A stretch of DNA of 64,000 nucleotides from Bemisia tabaci. Its lineage: Eukaryota; Arthropoda; Insecta; Hemiptera; Aleyrodidae. Positions 1-10,835 of the stretch are shown in pieces. Below the pieces are notes generated by a model that saw only the letters and a program-made list of their open reading frames with translations, was not told where the DNA came from and searched no databases. The first letter of the stretch is position 1; every line of letters begins with the position of its first letter. The stretch is from NCBI RefSeq assembly GCF_918797505.1, contig NC_092797.1:25247372-25311371 (forward strand). Reading direction: 5' to 3'. Made by a program: the position numbers and the translations under genes.

Positions 1-941
1 TTAGGGGCCGAATTCACTTTTTGCCTATATGTCAGGGCGCATCTAGTGAAAATTTATAGACGCAACGTCTATTAGTCACAGAACTTGTAGCTGTAACTTG
101 GGGAGAAGAAAAGCTCTAGGAATTAAATTGAAATATGTAATGAAATAAATACACTGAAAGCCTTGACTTGTTGTAATGAAGGTTCTCAGTTTTCTAAAAT
201 TCAAACGGGTTTTTTCCTTATTATTCAAGTGGCTTTCTATTGAAAATATTAACGTTAAGGTCAGTGATGGACACTCCAGGGAAGATACAAAGCACCTCTA
301 CTTTCTTTCACTAGTTTTATTTATAAGTTAATTGTGATTTGGGTTCTTGAGGAGGAAATGTTAAATCGAAATTCCTCTTCATTCTATATTTGTAAGGCTT
401 GGATATAGTTAAAGAAGGTGTTGGTCACTGGTGACTTTTCCTGAGAACCAAAAGGACCTCGATGGCTGAACGCACACGCACAGGATCTTTCCCGTCCCCT
501 CGTCCCCTTCAACACTGATCCTAATAATTCTGTTGTGCCGCCGACCGCGGCGAAGTTGCCCGCGCTACTCCTTGCTTTTCGCGAGTTCAGTCGGATGCCG
601 TGCGTCGGAATTTCGAAAAATTACCAAACAGAAAAATTCGTATTTTTTTTTTTTTTTTTTTGGGGGGGGGGGAGGGGGAGGAGGATGCAATTTTGAGGTG
701 CCACGTCGCGTGTTGGCGCAAAGCCATTATTCTTGGGCACCATATGACCGATTTTTTCGACGCATTAGGCGGGTTGGCACCTGTGAGTTTTCAACAATCG
801 TCTTATCTATGTGATTCACATAAAGTAAATCACTTTGTACAACAAGTACCTCTCTATTCTAAATTGCTCTTATATAGCTACTTTCCTAAAAAAGTGTCAT
901 CTTTCCTTTCTGATAAAGTTCGCCTTTTCTTCCTTTTCCAG
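1..941. other. non-coding stretch with homopolymers
   Basis: No coding region is supported. The only clear structure is a run of 19 T (643-661) followed directly by 11 G (662-672). Short ORFs across this run are translated low-complexity sequence. Confidence 0.6.
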
Positions 942-1034
942 ACGAGTTGGAGGACGAAGAACCCTTATTCGAAGAAGTTGATCTTATAGACTTCTCTGAT
1001 GCCGAGCAGTTCTCGGCCGAATCGGACGACGAGG
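942..1034 (+). CDS. acidic internal exon (symmetric phase 1)
   Basis: A pyrimidine-rich tract ending in CCAG at 938-941 precedes an open frame rich in Asp and Glu (ELEDEEPLFEEVDLIDFSD...). It ends at a GT donor (GAGG|GTACGT). Two bases complete a codon at the start and one base is left at the end, so the exon is 93 nt and symmetric phase 1. The function is not known. It resembles the acidic linker exons of the chimeric genes at 10.8, 30, 33 and 50 kb. No partner exon could be assigned, so it may be an orphan exon in a decayed gene. Confidence 0.4.
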
Positions 1035-1735
1035 GTACGTTGATCAAAACTATTTTCTCCATCAAGTTTGTCGTGTGAGTGAGATTAAAAGAATGTTTTT
1101 TTTTTCTTTATATGAGAAACAAAAATATATTATTGAAAATGATAGTAGCAACCTGATCATTTAATTCGCTAGATACGGGTGATTGATACGGCGTATCCAT
1201 CTATTGGTGTTATATTGCTCGTCAGTTCATGATTGCATTGGCCCATGCAGAGAGTGAATAATGGACATGAAGGCAAGGCGCCCTTATAGTAATAGGTACT
1301 TATGAAGAAATGCAACTGCAGGGCCCTCGAGTGATAAATGTTTAGCAACTTTTTCAAAATCAGCGAATTCCTGAAAATAAATAAAACCACAGAATAGCTC
1401 ATCAGCTGCATGTATACTGTTGGCGAAAAAGGTGAGGAGCGCGTGTTGTACGTAGAGGGCGCCGGATCAAATGAAGGGGCCAGTACGTGAAACAAATTTA
1501 TGCACTTAAGCCTGCTGCCCGAAATACGCGTAAAAACTTCTACGATTTTAGGCCTCTTCTCAATTTTTAGTGTATTTTCCGAAGAAAATACACTATTGCA
1601 TTCTCCCATGATGTCGGAACCAGGCCCGAGACCTTGTGAAGAGCACCGATCACGGGTCGTAGATCACGAAAATATATGCCATTCAAATTCATGTTTATAT
1701 ATATATGTATGTATATATGTATGTATGTAAAATCT
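1035..1735. repeat. non-coding with TA/TATG microsatellite
   Basis: No gene is supported. A TATATATG/TATG microsatellite at 1695-1729 sits just before the LINE-derived coding relic. It could be the tail of another retroelement or a target-site microsatellite. Confidence 0.5.
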
Positions 1736-2185
1736 TGTTGTAATCCAAATAGTCCCCCTCTACACACACATTTCGTTCCTCCACAAGATTTGAAAAAAGC
1801 GCTCCAGTCTCACATCAATGATTCCTGGGAAGACTACTGGATGAACAACGACAAAAACTTACTTCAAAGAAGACCTAAGCCATATGATAACACCTCCTTC
1901 AACAAACACCGCACCTGCGAAGTCCAAATTGCGAGACTGCGAATCGGCCATACTTTTTTCTCTCATTCTCATTTAATCTCAAAATCTCCAGTCCCTTTAT
2001 GCTCTCTATGTCAACACTCCCCCCTTACAACCGACCATATTTTACTTTCTTGCCCTAAAACCTATGCCACACGTATCAAAATTCGAAGTTCCCTCCCTCT
2101 TAACATCCACCCTTTGTGTTCAGATAGTCCAATGGTAGTGACAGAAATTTTAAAACTCTTCAAGAAATTAAATTTAAAAATTTAA
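1736..2185 (+). pseudogene. C-terminal tail of I/Jockey-type LINE ORF2 (5'-truncated)
   Basis: The frame encodes the part of a non-LTR retrotransposon polyprotein that follows reverse transcriptase. It holds the conserved block RLRIGHTFFSHSHL, then a zinc-knuckle-like run LCSLCQHSPLTTDHILLSCP, i.e. C-x2-C ... H-x4-C, typical of the C-terminus of I- and Jockey-superfamily ORF2. The upstream region (KKALQSHINDSWEDYW) corresponds to the end of the RNase H part. The frame ends at a TAA at 2183-2185 and is followed by a 3' UTR. No RT or endonuclease is present, so this is a dead-on-arrival 5'-truncated copy. Its 3' end appears to lie at 3750-3800, split off by the element at 2216-3749. Confidence 0.75.
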
Positions 2186-2215
2186 AATTGCCTAGTCCCC
2201 GACGTAAATAGCCTA

Positions 2216-3749
2216 CACTGTTAAAAATTATTCTGGCCTGAGTGGCCTGAGTGAAATATTATGGAGCTATCCTGCCTGGAGCATCGAGTGACAAAATTTT
2301 GCGGTGAGTTAGATAGCTCGCTCTGGCATGGGAAGCTCCTTGTAGCATGTGTCACTCCAGGAAAGACAGATATTGGCTCGGGAGGGATACTTCCCACTCA
2401 GGGTGAGATATACTTAAGAAGAAACAGAGCTATAATTTTCTGCGCATCATCAACGCGCATTGACCGTTACAATCTTATTCTGGAATTCACGACTGCGACG
2501 GCGTCAGTCTCCAGCCAGTGGCTTTTGCGTGAACAGTGATTAGTTGCGACTCGTGAAGGTGTACAGCAAATTAAATTTTGTTTGAAGGCTTTCCAGGATA
2601 ATACCCAATGGATCCCATACCAAAGTGTTCGCCGAGTTCCTAACACGACGGAAAATAAAAATTCGTCCTAGTAGAATAGTCTACCTCCAGGAATTTTGAA
2701 AACGCCGGTAAGGGCAGCAGTTTTATGAAACTAGGTTTAAGAGGAAAAATACATATTTCGTACCATTATACTGCAAAGTTGTATCTCTTTCTCTTTTATC
2801 GCTTCATTCCTTATCGCTTGTTGATTTGCATGTGCATGGTAGTTTATTTAGATTATTCCCTATTTAAAACCATCATGTTGCTCCCGTTAATGGATTGTTT
2901 GCTTTTAGTTGTACTTCCTTGTCAAGTATCTGTAGTTTCCTTGGTGAAGGTTCGTTATGCGTCTGGACGTGGCACTGTATGCCGAAAAACCTCAGGTGTA
3001 TTGAATAAAATTTTGCAGTATAATTCTACGAAATTGTCATTTATTCTTTTTAGCTCGTATGATACTTTTGGGCATCAAAGCCTGATTATATGGGTATGGC
3101 GTGGCGTCCAGTAAAGTTAGAATTCTGTTATCGTGTATATTTATTTTTTAAGCTTACACTGAATTTATGTTCACAAAATACTTAATATCTATAAAACTTT
3201 TCTTTTCTAAAAGCGTTTTCGAAATTACTGGAGACAGCTGTTCAGCTATGACAAATATTGATTTTCCGTCGCGTGTTTGCAACTCAAAAAACACTTTGGC
3301 TCCGAATTTGTGGGATATTGGCCCGAAAGTTCCTCAAACACGATTTGATTTGCAGTACAACTTCACATCTTTTCAAAAAAAAAGAACATACATTGCAGTT
3401 ACAGGTGGAAGGGAAAGGCAGAAGAGGAGGGAGGGAGGAGAGGGAGGGGATGAGAGGGAGGGGAGGAGAGGAGAGGGAGGGGAGGAGAGGAGAGGGAGGG
3501 GAGGGGAGGGAGGGGAGGAGAGGAGAGGAGAGGGGGGAAACGGATCGGGGTATGAGACGGATGCCAGGGGTAAGGGGAGGGCAGTCGCCAGCGACGCAGC
3601 CCGTCCTTATGCCTGAGTTACTTTAGCTCAGCATTTCCATACTTACGTCGAAGATTTTCAACTCCGTGGAAATTGGCCCTGAGCGATGAGTGACTTCCGA
3701 GCGACTTCCTTATATAGGTCGTGCTCTGAGCTAATTTTTTTTAACAGTG
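2216..3749. mobile_element. 1.5-kb TIR DNA transposon with TA target duplication, non-autonomous
   Basis: The left end reads CACTGTTAAAAATTATT and the right end, reverse-complemented, CACTGTTAAAAAAAATTA. At least 12 terminal bases are identical and both ends continue to a CTGAG-like motif. TA lies immediately outside each end (2214-2215 and 3750-3751), as expected for Tc1/mariner-type integration. The LINE 3' UTR is interrupted here and resumes afterwards. Internal ORFs (for example 2261-2539) resemble no transposase I know, so I call it non-autonomous. The superfamily is inferred from the TA target only. Confidence 0.6.
3405..3540 (+). repeat. polypurine (G/A) tract
   Basis: About 135 nt almost entirely of G and A, with many GGGA/GGAGAG units. 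Such tracts can form triplex or G-quadruplex structures. The Glu/Gly/Arg-rich ORFs that cross it are by-products. Confidence 0.85.
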
Positions 3750-3817
3750 TAGATGCTGATCGTCGTTAACTAAAACTAACTAACTAACTAACTAACTATA
3801 TGTATGTATGTATGTAT
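3750..3817 (+). mobile_element. 3' end of LINE with TAAC and TATG tails
   Basis: After the right end of the TIR element, sequence resembling the end of the LINE 3' UTR (GATCGTCGTTAACTAAAAC) runs into (TAAC)n at about 3777-3797 and (TATG)n at 3798-3816. Short repeats of this type are usual at the 3' ends of I/Jockey-type LINEs. It is read as the continuation of the copy at 1736-2215. Confidence 0.5.
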
Positions 3818-3843
3818 TTCCTCCTTTTTTTTGAGTATGCTCT

Positions 3844-4183
3844 CTTGCTGACAGATTGACGACATCTTCAACAACACGGTTATGCAGCTAATTCAAAACT
3901 GTCAAAAATGGAGATACGCACCTCTCCACTTTCACCATCGAATGCCTTGACTGCATGTGAGTTGTCGCTTCGAATACGCTGTCGACGGTATAATTCCGAA
4001 GTCACGTATTTCGTGTGCGGACGTCAACAACGTCCGCTTCTTTTTTTATTATTTTAAAGGAGGAAAAAATGGCAATTCCTTGAAATCGATGGTGAAAGTG
4101 CAGAGGTGCGTATCTCGATTTTTGACAGTTTTGAGTTAGCTGCATAAACGTGTAGTTGAAGATGTCGTCTATCAGCCAGCAAG
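3844..4183. mobile_element. foldback element with 98-bp inverted arms
   Basis: The arm at 3844-3941 is matched, reverse-complemented, by 4086-4183 with few mismatches. Both arms contain GACGACATCTTCAAC, ATGCAGCTAA and CAAAACTGTCAAAAAT. The arms end inward at the hexamer-rich CACCATCGA. The 144-bp spacer has no coding potential. It is a foldback or MITE-like unit without a transposase. Confidence 0.75.
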
Positions 4184-5262
4184 AGATTATAATCGAAAAA
4201 AATCGAGAAGTCACCTAAAGCCGTAGAACTTTTTTCGCGTATCTCGGGCTTAAGTGCAGGAATGCGTATCTCGTTCAGGCCTGTTCATTTTCCGGCGCGC
4301 CTTACGCACAATCAATCACAACGCGCGCTCCTCAGCAGCGTTTCCCGCCAACACCGCACATCAGCTGATCAGCTGTTCCGTGTTTGTTTTCAATGGTTTT
4401 CATTTATCTATCTAAAAAGAAAGTTGATGTGGATAAATGTGGACAATCAGGCAGTCCAGCATGCATAATATCAGTGAATGCTGGTGATAGGCCGATAGAC
4501 GAGGGGAGGGAGGGGGGACTAGGTACTGATACTTGTCATTATTGTTGCATACGCTTGTAATTGAAGGCGGATTATCACTGGAGGGCCCACCAGTATCATT
4601 TCTTCATAGGTATCTACTACCTACTAGCAGCTCGCGGCGTTCATGTCCATTTTTACTCTCTGTGCCAATGCAATCATGAACTGATTGAACTGACGGTTCA
4701 TCACAACAGTCAGTTTTATTAGAGTCAATCCGGTCAAACAATGCTGCATTTAGTGTATTGGATCGACTAAAGCTTCTAAATAAGTTTTAAGGTTGAATAA
4801 ATTCTATTTTTGATCTTAATGATCAAGAGTAGCTTCAAAACGCTAATTGCAGAAATGCGTATCTCGTAATCTAATGTCAGTTTCCAATCATATAATGCTT
4901 GATCTGGCCGTATGAGGTCAAACTAAAGCTTCTGATAAAGAATTGTAAGCATGAAACCTTTTTTCCAGTTTTTAAATGATCAAAATCCGCCAACAATAGG
5001 TTTAAAACATTAATTGCAAAAATGCGTATCTCGTGATAAAGTGTCAATTCTTATAGTACCGAAAACGCGAATCTCGGCATTTCGGCCGTATTTTCTAACA
5101 GCGCGAGAAATTATTCAAAATATTGATGAAGTCTGAAAAAGCATCTTATTCTTGCTATCCTCAAGAACTATTACCCTTCTAATGACAATAAGGAGGAATG
5201 TAGACAGTTTTTTTACTCTCCTGAAAAATCGTGTTTTCCGAGATACGCACTTCTGCACTTTC
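3908..5262. repeat. dispersed short motif TGCGTATCTCG, about eight copies
   Basis: The core GCGTATCTCG or its complement CGAGATACGC, sometimes with one mismatch, recurs near 3911, 4109, 4237, 4264, 4857, 5022, 5068 and 5240. It is usually preceded by GTGCAG(A) or TTGCAAAA. Spacings are irregular, so this is not a simple tandem repeat. The stretch 4184-5640 otherwise holds no gene. Confidence 0.6.
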
Positions 5263-5654
5263 ACCATCGTAAATGCTCTCTGAGTTTGCTTGTCACAGGG
5301 GAGAAAAATCACGTAAGTTTTTCATAATTGACATCGCGTACTTTTCTGTTTAAAAAATAAATTTCCTCCACGAAGTGTGCAACGTTACAAACTGAGAAAG
5401 GACTTGCACAATCGCGTTTGAAGTATCGACCAAGCAATTTTATGTTCATATGTATATGAGGAAATGTTTGAGATATTCAGTGGTTTCTAAAATTATCAAT
5501 GTATAAAAATCGGAAAAACAGGAAGAATTGGAAAAATTAGAGGATCATTAGTAGTAAAAACTTAACCTGCAAATGTTCATTTTTTTGGAAATAATATGCA
5601 ATTATTTTTATTGTTCTCTGTTTTCAGAAATTGACCTGAGATAACAACCTCAGA

Positions 5655-6063
5655 GGAGATCCCTCCCCTCCCTAGAGGGAGATCTGACTTTCTTTTTATT
5701 TTTAATGTTTAATGTAAGTCATTAATGTAATGTAAAGTTATTTTAAGTCTCCAAAAAGGAGCCCTCCCCTCCCTAGAGGGAGATCTGACTTTCTTTTTAT
5801 TTTTAATGTTTCATGTAAGTCATTAATGTAATGTAAAGTTATTTTAAGTCTCCAAAAAGGAGCCCTCCCCTCCCTAGAGGGAGATCTGACTTTCTTTTTA
5901 TTTTTAATGTTTCATGTAAGTCATTAATGTAATTTAAAGTTATTTTAAGTCTCCAAAAAGGAGCCCTCCCCTCCTTAGAGGGAGATCTGACTTTCTTTTT
6001 ATTTTTAATGTTTAATGTAAGTTATTAATGTAATGTAAAGTTATTTTAAGTCTCTAAAAAGGA
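5655..6063. repeat. tandem repeat, 4 copies of ~101 bp
   Basis: Units begin at CCCTCCCCTCC near 5660, 5762, 5863 and 5964. Each contains the small palindrome CTCCCTAGAGGGAG, an AT-rich stretch (TTTTTATTTTTAATG) and ends AGTCTCCAAAAAGGAG. Copies are nearly identical, so expansion is recent. Confidence 0.9.
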
Positions 6064-6190
6064 GATATCAGCTGGAAAAAATCAAAAAAGCAAAGAAAAA
6101 ATTACCTATTAAATCGTTGGCCTCTTTTTTTCCTGAATTCTTAACCTCTTAACTCTTAACCTTTTGCAAAATGATGTCAAAAGAAGAAAG

Positions 6191-6426
6191 GAACCAAGTC
6201 TCATCAGCTATTGTCAAATTTAATCGGGCAATTTAGTTGTTTATATGAAAACGGCTGTGCGGATTTATGAGCAAATTTCAAAAATTATCTCCATAGTACG
6301 ATTTCAAAAATTATCTGCATAGTACGAAGCAAATTCCTTCAAATTTTCAAATAATCCGCACAAACCTTCTCTTGTAAAAAATTAAATTGCCCACTTTTTT
6401 TTACAATAGCTGATGTGACTCGGTTC
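6191..6426. mobile_element. MITE with ~45-bp terminal inverted repeats
   Basis: The left end begins GAACCAAGTC and contains ATCAGCTATTGT and GGGCAATTTA. The right end is its inverted counterpart, ending ACTCGGTTC. Two near-identical internal blocks (TTTCAAAAATTATCTSCATAG) lie side by side near the centre. There is no coding capacity. Confidence 0.7.
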
Positions 6427-6711
6427 TTTTCTGCTTAACGCGGCCCAATTGATAACTGAATCGAGGTATGCGGAAACGTCCGATGTCCATTTTTTTGGAT
6501 TTTGAGTTTTTTGGCCTAACGTCATCTTCGAGGGTAGGCGCATCTATGTGTAGACGGATTTGACCTGTTTTTTTGTTTTTTCGCCCCCATTTAGGGGGTC
6601 GAACCTCAAAAGTATGCGAAAACGTCCGATGTCCATTTACGAGGGTCATCCAATGAGGTTCCCTACCTCTTATCTTCCAAACGGAAAGAGATAAATCAAA
6701 TCGGTAAAGAA

Positions 6712-7554
6712 GTTCTTATAAGGCATACTCTAAGCTTTAAAAGAAGCTCAAGTTTTTTAAAATTGGTCGAGGGGTTCGCGAGGAAACTTAATTTTACTGC
6801 GACAACTTCCTGTCGCCGCGCGCCCACCTTTGGAGTCTGGATGCGCGGAGAGTCGATTATTTCAGACTTGGGTTTTCGCCGCTAAGCATCATATCAAAAA
6901 GAAATTTGAAGGTTTTTATTGAGTAGACCTTACCTTACTTTTTGACGTAGTCTCCGCCTCTGTTTTGACATTTCTGGTATCAATATTGCAGCTCCTTGAT
7001 GCCTTCCGCGTAGAGGCTGGCTCTTGTCTTGGCAGCGGAATCCGTCATTGACAGCGCTCTGTACTTCCGAATCATTCGGATTCCGCTTTCCACCGAGGAA
7101 GTTTTTCAGCTCAGTGAACAGACGAAAGTCACATGAGGCTGAATCGTAAGAGTACGGAAGATGGAGGGAAATTTTCTTATGCAAAGCACCTGATTCGGAA
7201 GTGTAGAGGGCTTGTCAATGACTGGTTTCGGTGCCAAGACAAGAGCCAGCTTCTACGCGGAAGGCATCAAGAAGCTGCGATATTGATACCAGAAATGTCA
7301 AAACAGAGGCGGAGACCACGTCAAAAAGTAAGGTAAGGTCTACTCAATAAAAACCTTCAAATTTCTTTTTGATATGATGCTTAGCGGCGAAAACCCAAGT
7401 CTGAAATAATCGACTCTCCGCGCATCCAGACTCCAAAGGTGGGCGCGCGGCGACAGGAAGTTGTCGCAGTAAAATTAAGTTTCCTCGCGAACCCCTCGAC
7501 CAATTTTCAAAAACTTGAGCTTCTTTTAAAGCTTAGAGTATGCCTTATAAGAAC
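6712..7554 (-). mobile_element. mariner-like 3' fragment rearranged into an inverted duplication
   Basis: On the - strand, 6930-7184 encodes the C-terminal part of a mariner (DD34D) transposase: a YSYDSASCDFRLF block equivalent to the family's PYSPDLAPCDYxLF, then LKNFLGGKR and AVNDGF. The last ~360 bp (6712-7074) are repeated in reverse orientation at 7191-7554 with high identity, giving two equal arms around a ~116-bp spacer. The plus-strand arm therefore encodes a second copy of the C-terminus (7133-7336). Sequence upstream of the final catalytic Asp region is missing, so it is inactive. Confidence 0.75.
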
Positions 7555-7728
7555 CCTGCCGGAAAAGTACCAATTAAATCCCAAAAAGTACGGGATCTTT
7601 CGGCTCTCACTGAGTACTTGCCGAGTGAGTTTTTGCCATTTTACAACGAGCTGCAGGGTTGGCCAACTTCAGACGATGTTCCTAGCAGTGGCGATGAAAG
7701 CGAGGCAGAGACCGAGGCCGAAGATTGA
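7540..7728 (+). CDS. small ORF with acidic tail, possible first exon of the recombinase-like gene
   Basis: The ORF is 62 codons. It starts with ATG, a KVPIKSQKVRDLSALTEYLP segment, an FLPFYNEL block and a Glu/Asp/Ser-rich tail (DVPSSGDESEAETEAED). The ATG and next few codons lie inside the right arm of the mariner inverted duplication (which ends at 7554), so the element may have supplied the start codon. It ends in TGA directly before GTAAAT, which could be a donor. Joining it in frame to the exon at 8032 does not work simply, so the link to the downstream gene is unproven. I do not recognise the product. Confidence 0.4.
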   Translation: MPYKNPAGKVPIKSQKVRDLSALTEYLPSEFLPFYNELQGWPTSDDVPSSGDESEAETEAED

Positions 7729-8031
7729 GTAAATGAATAGTGAGGAATTTTATGTCATTTCATTTTTAAATTTATGAATTTTCTACATATTATGTATCTA
7801 ATTAGTTTTTCACATTGAACTCATTAAGGGGCCCACATCAAGAAGCCTTTATCAATCATACTTTTATCTGTAGTATCTATATTTTCTTGAAAGTTATACT
7901 TTTGTACCGTCTATCCCTGAAGTTTCTTTTTAATTATGTGATTTTAATCTTGAAAGTTCACTTTTATTTTTATCATCTATACTGTATCGTGTATTTTTAT
8001 TAAACTGACTACATTATGAAAATGACCACAG
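7729..8031 (+). other. AT-rich putative intron
   Basis: No coding signal. It is T-rich towards 8000 and ends ACCACAG at 8025-8031, a plausible acceptor. Confidence 0.4.
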
Positions 8032-10223
8032 TGTTGCATCAAATAATGAGGATCAGTCTGCAACATCAGACGCTGACTATCAACCATCTGACAGTACCTC
8101 TGATGACAATTCCTGTGATGAAATCCATTCTCCAGTCCCCAATGAAACTAAAAGAAAGAAAGAAAACTCTCAACGAAAGGAGAAATATTAAAAAAACTCA
8201 GGAAACGTAGATGCTTCAAGTATAAATGACCCACCAGCAGTTGAAACAATCGTTCCTTCCACATCAGTTGCGTCGAAAAAGAAGAAAATAACGAAGAAGC
8301 GCACCAAAAAAGTATCATCAGATGTCATATTGCCAACGATTTCGAAGGAGAAAACTAAGAATAAAAGAGTTTTCGATAAGAGACATTGCTGTCTGTTTTG
8401 TCAAACTTTTCATTATCACATTGTCCGGCATTATGAGCGGTGTCATAAGTCAGAGCCTGAAGTAAGGGATTTACTTCTCTTACCAAGGCGAAGTCGGAGA
8501 GGTGAAAGTAGAAATGATCGAGACCATAAATTTACGTTGCTTCTCCGCGAAGGTGACCTTTATCATAATTGTTCTGTATTGAGCACGAAACAAGGAAACT
8601 TATTGCTGGTAAGGCGTGCCACTGAGATGGATTCCAGGCTGTATACTTATGCGGATTACACGCCATGTCCGTATTGTCTAGGATTCATATTGAAGAAAAA
8701 CCTGAGCCAACATACTTTGAACTGTGTAGGGGTGTCAGCAGAAATGCAAAAAAGGAAAGCGGAAGGGCATATAGAAGATATTATCTCCAAAAGTGAGGCT
8801 CTTTTGGGAAATTGCTCTGCCATATCAATAGATCAAGAGTTTTACCAAAATATTATGACCCGTATGAAAGACGACGAAATAACTGGCATCGTAAAAAATG
8901 ATACTTTGATTTTACATCTAGGTGCATTCCTATACGCTAAATTCAACGTAACGCAAAAAGAATATATTAGACAATCAATGCGTATGCTTGCCAGATTTTT
9001 ACTTGAAATTCAAAGCATCGACGAAAAAATTACTTCCTTGCCTATGTGTTTCGACCCTGGAAATTTTGATCATATTCTGCAAGCTGTGCAACATGCCAGA
9101 TTTTTACTTGAAATTCAAAGCATCGACGAAAAAATTACTTTCTTGCCTATGTGTTTCGACCCTGGAAATTTTGATCATATTCTGCAAGCTGTGCAACATT
9201 TATGTATTGCTGAAAAGCGGAACTTAGAGCGAGTTAATTTTCAAAAGGCTGCACTATTATTGAAGCTGGGGCCATTGTTAAAAAAAACGAGCACCCTTCA
9301 CAGAGGTATGTGTCTCAGGCAACTGAACAGCGAGGACCCGAAGGTAAGAGAAGAAGCAAAGCAAGGTAACAATAATGCGAAAAATTTCATCGAGTTAATG
9401 GAACTGGAGTGGAAAACTCGACTTTCATCGACTGCCTTGTCTAATCTAAAAGAGCGGAAGTACAATTGCGGTGAGTTGCTCCCACTTACTGAAGATCTTA
9501 TGAAGTTACGAGCTTTTGTTGATGCTGAATTGAATCGTGTACTTAAGGAACTGAAGGAGAGTATCACTATCCCACAAAGCAGGTATTTCAGCGAACTTCT
9601 ACTGGTCAGTGTTATTTTGTTTAATAAAAAGCGAACAGGTGAGGCAGCAAAAATGAAACCAGCGCACTATGAGAAGCGGCCCAACTGGCATGAAAATTCA
9701 GCCGATGAGTTGAAAGCAGCCATGTCACCCTTGGAAAAAAAGCTTGGCGAAAATATGGCTGTTTTGGACATACGAGGAAAACATGATAGGTCTGTCCCTG
9801 TTGTATTGACGAAAGAAATGCAGGAAGGAATTGAATTCCTTTTAAAACATCGGACTCAGATCGGAATCAACAAAAACAATCCTTATATTTTTGCTATTGC
9901 AGGATTTGATGAAGCCCATTTACGTGGTCATGATTGCGTACGTAAAATCTGCGGTAAATTACCCCTGGTAAAACCTAGATTGATCCAAGGCACAAAATTA
10001 AGGAAATATATTGCCACCGTTACACAAATCCTCAACCTATCAACAAATGAGACAGACTGGCTCGCTCGCCATTTGGGTCATGATATTGCGGTGCATCGTG
10101 ACTTCTACAGACTTCATGACTCAGCAATCGAAGCCACCAAAGTAAGCCGAATCTTATTGGCAGTTGATTCTGGTCAGGTGAACAAGTTTGCAGGGAAGAA
10201 ACTAAATGAAATAAATTTAAATG
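8032..10223 (+). CDS. Crypton-like tyrosine recombinase protein with N-terminal zinc fingers (long exon, one internal stop)
   Basis: From 8192 the frame is open to the donor AAATG|GTAAGA at 10223 (without splicing it would stop at 10237). It has no early ATG, so it is an internal exon. The same frame extends upstream over an acidic, Ser-rich stretch to an acceptor at 8031, broken by one TAA at 8189-8191. Numbered from the codon at 8330: a C2H2-like finger at 21-39 (C21, C24, H34, H39), a C2HC finger at 113-132, then a helical region. The C-terminus is a tyrosine-recombinase core: R435 (KKRTGEAAKMKP, box I), K484 (RGKHDRSVPV hairpin), TKLR at 555-558 (the usual HxxR with His replaced by Thr), LGH at 582-584 and Tyr593 in DFYR. 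This is the Crypton/YR family. A 105-bp direct duplication (8990-9094 and 9095-9199) repeats 35 residues with one substitution. It may be a decaying transposon gene or a host gene derived from one. Confidence 0.75.
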
Positions 10224-10835
10224 GTAAGAATTTTTAATTTTCCATTTTACATTGCTTGATATGCCTGTGAGTAACTTTTTAATCGCAGACTATGACTTGT
10301 CAGTTTTCTATTATGAAAATGATGGAAAATGCAGCAAGATATTTTTTTACATTAAGATGTTGCACAGTTGCTCAGGACTCCCCCCCCCCCTTCTTTTTTT
10401 AAAAAGGAAATAAAAAATTAAAATAGAATGAGGGATTGGTGCGTTTACAGGGATTACCTACCTATATTACGAAGCCGCTTATATCCGGGCAAGGTGGTCA
10501 AGTAATTTCGTTGCTTGAATTTTTAAATGCCTTTTTTTAGCCCCCTGGCTTAAATAAATCGGTAAATTTTGATGCTATAAAATCTTTAAAGAAACTGGAA
10601 TTTTGAAAAGTAGAGGACCCTCATCACAGTGACTGAGGGAAGCACTGGAAAAAGGGGGAAAACTTTATTAACATAACTTGCCGGTCCTGCTCACTTTAAA
10701 TGAATTTAATTTTCAGACGGAAACACTCACTTGTGTTTCCGTCCAGTTATATCTTCTCTCTCACAACTTCTATATGTGTTCATCGAATTATTTTTACGGA
10801 TGAATAAATTATGATGCCAAGTATCATGATTTCAG

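Noticed and set aside
533..989. ORFs with poly-Phe and poly-Gly runs
   Set aside because: They cross the T19/G11 homopolymer and have no other coding signal.
3167..3626. Glu/Gly/Arg-rich ORFs
   Set aside because: They translate the polypurine tract in two frames; low complexity only.
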